Below, piece by piece: positions 56,180-64,000 of a DNA stretch of 64,000 nucleotides (its first letter is position 1; each line of letters begins with the position of its first letter). This DNA comes from Glandiceps talaboti. Lineage: Eukaryota; Hemichordata; Enteropneusta; Spengelidae. Location: the NCBI RefSeq assembly GCF_964340395.1, contig NC_135549.1:5954001-6018000 (forward strand). The letters run 5' to 3'. The translations under genes and the position numbers were made by a program. The notes beneath the pieces were generated by a model. The model was not told the origin of the DNA. It saw nothing but the letters and a program-made list of their open reading frames with translations, and searched no databases.

Positions 56180-56548
56180 GACCTATGAAGCCTTGAGTGA
56201 GAAGAGATGGATAGTGAGAATAAATTATTACGAAAACGAGTGAAAGAGGGAAAGCACATCAATAAACATCGTAATTCGATTTCCATAAACTCTTTGAATT
56301 ACAATATCCTCACTAATTTACTGTCATCATGTTATTGAATCTCTCTTTAGTCAGTATTTGATGCCTACCTTGATCCCTTCTACAAGTCTGGGGTTTTCTG
56401 GGATATCTTCGTTAATGGCTACCACGAGACCTCTGTATCCATTATCCTGCAGAGTAACTTTAGCTCTCGTCAGTGCTTCAGTGTCGACGAAAAGTAAAAC
56501 CAGTGATAGTATGAAAATCGTAGACGTTGTGCCCAGGCGACGAGACAT
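46350..56548 (-). CDS. CLCA-like: CLCA-family metalloprotease/VWA protein, paralogue C (complete)
   Basis: Eleven exons: 56369-56548, 54284-54578, 51717-51997, 51238-51486, 50292-50516, 49678-49974, 49341-49571, 48763-49027, 48249-48428, 47243-47467, 46350-46951. They sum to 3030 nt, 1009 residues plus stop. Signal peptide (1 to about 25), CLCA N-domain ('ITILIPKTWSDN'), zincin motif HEWGHYRWGLFDE (164-176), VWA with DVSGS (328-332), T399 and D429, beta domain ('GEWTYEITGP'), FnIII-like region ('FPPSRITDL', 'LKWTAPGNDLDSGT'). Between the FnIII-like region and the membrane is a Thr/Pro/Asn-rich stalk absent from B. The helix is about 940-966, followed by a basic 43-residue tail. All predicted catalytic and metal-binding positions are intact. 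It shares the CxxC after the MIDAS Thr with B (C400, C403), which suggests B and C are the closer pair. No canonical AATAAA was seen just past the stop; a TATAAA variant lies near 46224-46229. Confidence 0.92.
47836..48049. repeat. Compound tetranucleotide array (GGTT, TTTG, ATTG, ACTG, TTTA)
   Basis: Successive runs of related tetranucleotides in the CLCA-C intron between exons 9 and 10, each apparently derived from its neighbour by point change and expansion. Confidence 0.9.
55929..56014. repeat. (ATT)n/(ATC)n/(GTT)n microsatellite
   Basis: Compound trinucleotide tract in CLCA-C intron 1. Confidence 0.9.
56139..56178. repeat. (GACA)n microsatellite
   Basis: About nine GACA units in CLCA-C intron 1. 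Confidence 0.9.
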
Positions 56549-57609
56549 TGCTGTTGGCTTTCAGATGTAATGTACCACTATGTTGTCTATGCCACAAACC
56601 ACACTGATTGAAATCACTGCGTGTGTGCATCAGGTCGTTAAATTGTTTCTTCCCTTTTCTTCAGAAAACTTGAAGACGCAGGTGCTATTAACGAACGGGG
56701 GTGTGAAGCCTGAGTATGGCGGGATTCGGCGCCGTGTAATTCACTAGGAATTGTGATGTGAAGTTCCGGGTATTTCGGAATGTTATATTAACTCTTTACT
56801 ACCTTTTCACTACTTAACAGTCACATCGAACGTAAATTGTTGATTGGTCTGTAAACAACCACAAATGCCAATTCAAATCTGACATTGACTGTGGCACCCC
56901 TGGCTAACGACATAAAGTCGCGGAAATCCCCGAGCTATTCTTAGCGTATAGCAACGAGAGTGAAATGAGACTTACGTAGTTGCTACAAATAGTAAGAGAG
57001 TCGCCCCTTTTGTATAATTATACGGTGCCTATTTACTCGTATTTTGTCTCAAGTTTAATTTTCATGAGTCTCTTGTCAGTGAATAGAAAAGACTTACCCT
57101 AGAATTCGACTCCCTTGTATGTTGGTGACTGCTATACACTATAACAAGTAAATAGTGATGCAAGTTAATACATAGGCGAGAACAATTCTGTTTATGGTAA
57201 TATCTCGATAGCTGATATTGTGATATAATTATATCACTCTTACGTTTAGAAAGGATTTAAAGACTAAGTAAATCGCCTTAGATATCGACATTTTTATAAA
57301 TGGGTCAAGGAAGTACAAAAAAGACGGAACTAAGAAAAAAATAGCCCTATTGTATTACTTGCTGTCGGCATGGTTAAGTTAGGTACACAATAAATCTCAT
57401 TGTCTATGTTGGTATTATTTACCCAGGTCAAATAAGAGTTTAGGCACTCAGTAACTAATCCATTCATTGTAACACCCTCATTAACTTTTACTAGTATTCT
57501 GACAGGGCATCTGTGTGTACTATATGGTATCCACCCACGGATGTACCTAGAAATGTTGGAATCTGAGCTGGTAAGTCAATTTGTCACGATATGGCGTCAT
57601 GATCATATT

Positions 57610-57830
57610 GAACGGTTTAAGTGGTTGGCTTGCAATCTGCAAGTTGCTGGTATGAGCCTCGCTGCTGCCGTTTGTTTTTGAATCCTTGGGCATAATTTGA
57701 ACCGCGATTGTGCCTCAGTCAACCCAGCTGTACAATTGAGATTGTCCGCTATAGGTCCATACCAAAGGTGGTAATTGTAAAGCGCTTTGAGCACAGAGTA
57801 TGGAAGCGCTATATAAAACCTGAAATTAAC
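57610..57830 (+). mobile_element. tRNA-derived SINE
   Basis: A diverged tRNA-like head ('ttaagtggttgg' as A box, 'ggtatgagcctc' as B box about 35 nt on) is followed by a central part with 'gcctcagtcaacccagctgt', a sequence type I know from SINEs of marine invertebrates. The tail 'aagcgctatataaaacc' resembles LINE-derived 3' ends. The element is diverged and has no long poly-A. Confidence 0.65.
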
Positions 57831-58123
57831 ATTATATGAAACTTTCGAATTTCAGCTCTTACAACGTCAGCATAACTGCTTATCCTGATACCAACTTTGA
57901 TACGGTTTTTCCGTTTTAGTTTACACTTAGCATCGTAATAAAAACTTGAAATATTCTTAGAGACATGTACAGAATCCTTGTCTATGATGAAATATATGGT
58001 TTCGAATTGTGTACGTGTTGTCTTACTTTCAGAGTTCAAATTTAAAATAGACGTAACTATACTGTATATACGTACTGTATTATATTGTAGTGTTGAAATT
58101 GAAGGAGAGCAAACATAACCCGT

Positions 58124-58584
58124 AGCTTCACTACACTACACTGCCACTACACAACACTGCATTACACTGCACTGCACTACACTGCACTGCACTATACTAC
58201 ACTGCCACTACACTACACTGCATTACACTGCACTGCACTGCACTGCACTGCACTATACTACACTGCCACTACACAACACTGCATTACACTGCACTGCACT
58301 ACACTGCACTGCCACTACACTACACTGCACTGCACTGCACTACACTACACTGCCTCTACATAACACTAAACTGCACTGCCACTACACTACACTGCACTAC
58401 ACTACACTACACTGCCACTACACTGCACTGCACTGCACTGCACTACACTACACTACACTGCCACTACGATGCACTACACTGAACTGCACTGCACTACACT
58501 ACACTACACTGCACTACACTACACTACACTACACTACACTGCACTACACTACACTACACTACACTACACTACACTACACTACAC
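58124..58584. repeat. CACTA/CTGCA minisatellite (about 460 bp)
   Basis: Tandem pentamers CTACA and CTGCA, grouped into higher-order blocks spaced by 'ctgccactaca'. Unlike the simple microsatellites it shows a nested structure. No coding frame. Confidence 0.9.
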
Positions 58585-59432
58585 GATATGTGCTGTGCTC
58601 ATAAGACAATCTGACAAACAATGCTAAATAAATTCATGCCTTGGTATACTGTGGAGAAATTTGCCAGTTCGACAAACTTCGACCAGCTCATAAATTATTA
58701 TACTTTTGAATTATTTCATACACATCTCAAAGTTAAAGAGCGCTAGTGGTGATATCTTTAATTAGAAGCCATAAAAAGGGAATCGATTTTATCGTTATAT
58801 TAGTTGAAATCAAGTGTGGACATTGCCAGTCATTTCAATATGTCCTCTTTCGGGTCACTATTCGTGAATGGTTGAATAAACAAAACAAAATGTTTTGCCA
58901 TATTTCAGTGAAACTCTTGAGGGCGCGATAACCCGTCATTACTTGCGTATACGTACCGTTACGTTTTGGGTCTACCTCGTGTTACATTTCGGTGTCTAAG
59001 TTATGTTCTTTATAGGTAGACAAGTTGTTATTATCCAAAAAAGTAGAGAAGTATAGTTTTGCTGAATATTAAAACATTGCAATGAAGTTAATACTGTCAA
59101 TTTGTGCCTTGCTCAAAGTGACGTTTGGCGAAACCTCTAAAAGTTGTTACCGTTCAAGTTTCAGATAGTCCATGAAAATCATCAGCAAAGTAAGGTTGTA
59201 ACTAGTTCGTAGCCCACTCATAGAAAAGGTAACGGATTCATAGCTATAACACTACATGTATAAAGGGAACGTTTTAATATATTAAGACGTCTTCAAAGTA
59301 CGTGCATCATAATCAACATCTAACTAGAGAAATCTACAAACCAAGTTAACATAACGATTGCTTAGAAAATGAAATATACACAACATTGAATAAACAAAAC
59401 GACAAACAACGAAGATTCCAATGCTTAAAATG

Positions 59433-59438
59433 TTTATT
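59433..59438 (-). promoter_or_regulatory. Candidate polyadenylation signal of the GPDG-repeat gene
   Basis: AATAAA on the minus strand about 240 nt past the stop at 59676. Position and orientation fit a 3' UTR end; other AATAAA words occur by chance in AT-rich DNA, so this is tentative. Confidence 0.4.
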
Positions 59439-59675
59439 CTGTAAAATTGTCAAAATTTGAAACTTGATTACAGAGTATAAGTTTAGACGGTCAATTGCAC
59501 CATATTTGTTTAATGACTTTAATATCAAAGTCTATAGACATGGACGGATGAAATCAAATGTATTGAGTGCGGTGTTGGGTTTTTTTCTACATTGATATAT
59601 ACATGTGAATGTTTGTAAATTACCACACTGTTACTTTTGTTTAACATTACTTAGTACTTTTGAAGGTTTTTTTAA

Positions 59676-62600
59676 TCAGTAGCTTTTCATTCCCTTTTTA
59701 AGTCTCTGTTTCCTTTTTAGTCTTGGGATGTCGTTTGCGGCTCTTTTCAACATATCGTTGCGTTCTCTATAGTGTTCGGGCAATTGAAAGAAAGAAAACG
59801 TGAAAGAACGAGTGAAATTCAGTACTGAGATAGACTCAAGATTTGGTAAATCGACATCCGATTTCCACTGAGCACTAACAGAGGTTGAAACAGTGTCAAA
59901 AGTTGCATCTGTTGACACGGTCATGAAACTTTCACTGCTTTGCGTTTTCTGTACTCCCGGTTTCGGTTTCTTTTCATCTCTTGACCGAAAGTCTGTCTTG
60001 TCCTTTTTGTCTACGCGAGCAAATCTGTCAAAGGACATTGATTGTTTCAACTGTAAAAGTTCCTCTTTGGTTGGCGATCGTCTTATTTTTGGCTTGTCTC
60101 CAGGTATAACTTCTGGGACTTTAGGGAGAGTGGTGCTTCGTTTCATCAAGTCATCAAACGAATCGTCATTTTTCTTAGGTAGGGTTGATCTGGTATATTT
60201 TAGTTTTGTTCCATCATCTTGTAAACTCAGGTTGCTATTACAGCGTGAAAGGTTGTTTGAACTTGAAGGACGACTTGATAGATTGGCTGGTTCAGCCAGC
60301 ATGATGCTGCTACGTCTTCTTCTCTCTATTGCAGACATTCCTCCGGAAGGTGGTTGGTCACCTTGTCCAGTCTCCATATTCCTAACTCGACCTATGACTT
60401 TTCGTTCCTGTTTGCCTGTTTTCTTTATGATTTGGCGTTTCTCTTTGTTCTGCTGGTTGTCATCTTCATCGTCAACATCCACGCTTTCTTGGTTTTCAAC
60501 TTCTTCCGAGTCAATTTTTTGGTTCTTTTCTTTTTGTGAGTTTTGGTATTTTCGCGACTTGCCGGCGGCACCCCGCTGCTTTCCCTTTTTGGCCTGGCTC
60601 TTTTTTGTCCCGGTACTTTCAGTTTGTGGTTCGCCATCCTCGTTGATTACACCGGCGTATGAACCAACATTACCACCGGTACTCGATGGACTAGGAAAAA
60701 CATGCTTTCCCAAAGGCCCTGGTTTTGTATCAGGTTTCCCTGTTACATTCCTTACTGCAAGATTTTTAACGTTTTTCTTGCCCTTGTATGATATTGAGCT
60801 CCTTCTGCTGGAATTACTGGCTGTATCGACGTCAGTTATCAAACTACTTCGACGACTACTTTGCACACTGTCAAATGCACCTTCCTTTAACGTAATTACA
60901 CGTCCTGGCTGTTTAGATATCTGGTGTTTATGTTTCCCTTTGATTTTACAATTTGGATCTTTACAGTCACTGCTTTCTTCATCGTCAGATGCGGAACCAA
61001 GTGCTTCGTCTGTTGCTTCGCTCCCATTTGTGGATCCATTATTGGACCGCATTTGTCTAACAGAGTCACGTGCTGAAAGTTCGTAAGTAGATTCATCAAT
61101 TGGTTTACCATTCATTCTTTGTTTTCTGAGCGTAAATGAATCGCTTTCATCTGTCTTGTCACGCTTTCCAATGTTATCACGGTCACTATGGTAACCTTCA
61201 CTTGTTTCAACGCGTTCATCACATTCACCTTCAATATCTTCTTTGTAATAATCATCGATACTCTCTGTTTCATCTTCATCTAGTTCTGCGATCCCTTCCA
61301 CCCAACCACCGTCACGTGAACATGTGCGTTTTTTAACCTTCCGGTGTTTTGACCCCACAAAACCTTTACTTTTAACGAAAGCGTCCGTGGCGTCCTCCCC
61401 TTTAAGACTAGAATCAAAATCACTGGGCTGACCGTCTGGAGTTTGATTATCGTTACCACCGTGATACACGGGGAGTTTTGTGAATTTGGGATTAAATTCC
61501 CCTCCCCAGGCATCTTCGGGGTCTTGATCACTAGTTTCTGATAACAATTTAGTAGCCTGCCTGTCCGCTTTTATAACTTTTTCGTGGCTGAGCATGTCAC
61601 TTGATGACATTCCGTCTATGGTATCGCTGTCATACGTGTAATGTGGATAGGCATAAGTGTCGGGTCCTGCAGTGCTTGAGCCAGCGAATTGACTTTCGTT
61701 AGAAGGCTGCCCGTTCGGAATGAACTCGCCGTTTGAGCCCCACTGACCATCAGGATAGAAAAGTCCATCTGGGCCAATTTGGCCACCTTGATAAAAAGAC
61801 CCATCTGATGAGTATTGACCATTGGGATAGTACACACCATCTGGACCAATAGCACCGTGGAGTAAGTTTCCATCAGGACCGTATACTGGCCGTGGTGGTC
61901 CTCCAGGTCTAAAAGTCCCATCTTGTTCATAATGACCATGTAAATACAAATTGCCATCTGGTCCTTTTACGCCTTGCTTTGCGTTCTGAGCATCCCTTTG
62001 CTTCATAACAGCTACTTCCGGTGCAGTGAGAAAATTAAACCCAAGCGCTTCTCCCGGATAAAACGTCCCGTCTGGTCCATATCTGCCATTAAGGTAATGT
62101 TTTCCATCCGGACCCATGACGATATGTTGAAATTTTCCGTCTTTGCCAACTCGACCAACTGGATTGAAGCGACCATCTGGACCATAGGAGCCTGGATAAA
62201 AATAACCGTCAGGTCCTTGTTGGCCCATCGGGGTATTTGGTCCACTGTGGCCTGGTCCACTTCCGACTGGTTTAAACTGGGCTGTGATTTAACAAAAGAA
62301 ACTTTCAGTAAACACTATACTTGTGGATAAACTTGAGTAAACCCAAACAATCACAATGTTATACTAGTAGTGCCTATATCCTTGATCAGTATGTCACCTC
62401 CAATGACTCGTCACTGACCAAAATAATTATACCTGTAAAGCACACCGAGCAGCATCACCAAGCACGAATGTAGGACACATTATAGCGCCCTCTGTGTTGC
62501 ATGACTACACAAAATGTTTAATATTTTGGAGCATTTCTTGAAATTCTATCGAAAATCATCACTCCATAACACAATCATAGACTTTGACATCATGACGCTT

Positions 62601-64000
62601 CGTGTATAAATTAGTGGACTACAAAAGAGGTTGATACCAAAGTTCTATCGTTCTAGGCCAAGTCCAGTGAAAATATTAGGTATGAAATTGAGTTTTAGGC
62701 AGTGTAATAATTTTATTTTTCAATAACGCAAAAATCAACTTACGTGTGGCACCTGAATACATTCCTGGTCCTTGTTGGTCGGTGGACATATTAAACCCTG
62801 CTCCTTGACCACTGCCCCCATCTTGGCGTTCTGCAGAATCGTTGAGGGCGCTAGTGTCTCTGTCGGTGCGCTTTTTACCAGCCTCAGTGGTCTGTTTGCT
62901 CTTTCGCTGCATGTTACTATCTTCGGAGATGTCTTGTGCGTTTTTTCCTTCGGCTGTCTTTGCTTTCGACTTTGAAGTGGTGCCCTTCTTGGATGAGTAG
63001 CCTGGAAAATAAAGAGACATACAATCATCTCATACTTCATTTTCTTCCATGATGTTAAGATTGGAAGATAGGTCACACTTTAGGAAGATTTCGAATGATC
63101 AATGTGTGAACAAAATTGAATAACCATTGTAATCTTTTACTTGGATTTACTTTCATGCAGTCTCAATGTAGGATACAAGATTTAACGATGTCTTTCTCAA
63201 TAATATAAGTACCCCTCCCTCTCCTCCTAAAGTTGTACAAAACGTCACATTCAAAACATTGTCAAGTTTAACTACATGTATCTGTCTAATATCTATACCT
63301 TGTTTACCGTCCATTGTATCTTCGTCACTGTCCAAGTCATCTTCTAAACTAAGGATATCTTCTGTGACGTCACTGTCATCTCCGATTGTAGATGAGCTGT
63401 AAGAGCGGCCATCGATGCCTTTCCGCCTGTCTCTCTTTCTTGGGCGCCCCCTTTTCAAATTTGTACCTGCAGTTCCCTTGATAATAATTGTACCTCCATC
63501 GAATCGATGCTGACTGACGTCACCGAGATTCTAATGAATAGAAAGATATCATGACAATCAACGTTGGTAGCAAAACTGAGAATTCAAATAGATTTATTGT
63601 GTTTTACTTCAATTTACAGATAGAAGTAGATAAACAATAACTTTTTTTTAAAAGTCTAAAATTCACTAACAGTAATTTACGATAGAAACTGATAAGTCAC
63701 TAATAGATGAATTCTTTGGGGTTTTGTCCGATATCAGATGTTATCCCGCTCGTTGATAATCAGAATAGAGCCACAAGCACTAGGTCAGAGTCATAACACA
63801 CTCGTGAGTATTTAGTCTATTATTTGTTAACGGTTCTAACGTGAATTATATGTTTTAACGTTAGACACCAGACGTATTACAATAGAACACGGGCTATGCA
63901 AACATTGGTCTTTACCAACCTGTAATAACTGTGAGCTCTGTGTATTCAGTTTATATGCTGGACCATGGGTTGGTCTGTAGAGTTCTTCACACTTGTCCGG
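59676..64000 (-). CDS. Large disordered protein with GPDG repeats and AT-hook-like patch (5' end outside window)
   Basis: Exons read on the minus strand: 63920-64000 (continues past the window), 63299-63530, 62744-63001, 59676-62281; junctions are GT/AG and phases agree, giving 1058 residues. The 63.3-kb exon carries a basic patch KRGRPRKRDRRKG, resembling an AT-hook core (GRP with flanking basics) and usable as a nuclear signal, followed by an acidic stretch. The last exon opens with about twelve 11-13-residue units of consensus GPDGxFYPxGxY (61707-62216, one 26-residue interruption), then an acidic/Ser/Lys-rich disordered region with 'RRSS' motifs typical of basophilic kinase sites, and a conserved-looking basic end ('PEHYRERNDMLKRAAN'). 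The Met at 62228 is not a start: the exon runs upstream in frame to the acceptor at 62282-62283. No family is recognised. It may be a nuclear or cytoskeletal scaffold, which is inference only. Confidence 0.85.

Larger units (their letters stand above)
56549..59432. other. Intergenic region between CLCA-C (5' end) and the GPDG-repeat gene (3' end)
   Basis: Holds the SINE at 57.6 kb and the CACTA/CTGCA array at 58.1-58.6 kb. The CLCA-C promoter should lie just right of 56548; no clear core element is visible. No coding exon seen. Confidence 0.6.

Noticed and set aside
59893-61086. 397-codon open frame on the plus strand
   Set aside because: Exactly antisense to the GPDG-repeat gene's last exon, with composition that mirrors it (Leu/Phe/Ser-rich); no domain.

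Overview
The window is animal nuclear DNA: AT-rich, intron-rich, with many microsatellites and a tRNA-derived SINE. I read no bacterial operons, no tRNA and no rRNA. The gene content (an invertebrate cluster of CLCA paralogues), the frequent TACATGTA-type words and the SINE fit a marine invertebrate, perhaps a hemichordate or cephalochordate. Species cannot be fixed from the sequence, so this is a weak inference.

All five genes I can support lie on the minus strand. Three are tandem paralogues of the CLCA family (calcium-activated chloride channel regulator / self-cleaving metalloprotease). CLCA-A (734-14076) shows exons 1-8, and its 3' exons lie left of the window. CLCA-B (21682-35651) is complete: 11 exons, 977 residues. 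CLCA-C (46350-56548) is complete: 11 exons, 1009 residues. I placed every exon edge by hand at GT/AG junctions. The reading frame closes, and intron phases are the same at every comparable junction (0,1,0,0,0,0,0,1,1,1). Each encodes a signal peptide, the N-terminal CLCA domain, an HEWGH zinc-protease motif, a VWA domain with MIDAS residues and the beta/FnIII-like C-terminal region. B and C end in a transmembrane helix and a short cytosolic tail.

Between CLCA-B and CLCA-C is a single-exon gene (42135-44498) for an unrecognised 787-residue protein with a signal peptide, a Cys-bearing ectodomain and about nine or ten membrane segments. At the right edge (59676-64000, 5' end outside) is a gene for a large disordered protein with an AT-hook-like basic patch, about a dozen 'GPDGxFYPxGxY' repeats and Ser-rich basic tracts. 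I recognise no family for either.

Introns and intergenic DNA hold the rest: long (AT)n, (ACAT)n, (GACA)n, (TTTG)n and CACTA/CTGCA arrays; a roughly 540-bp foldback element at 37.6-38.2 kb; a MITE-like element at 14.8-15.3 kb; a SINE at 57.6 kb; and a repeat family at 14.6 and 30.2 kb. The 30.2-kb copy is a perfect 74-bp palindrome, each arm of which carries the full core of a type-I hammerhead ribozyme. That palindrome, the orphan membrane protein and the GPDG-repeat protein are the most novel-looking items. I found no evidence of a new multi-gene system.
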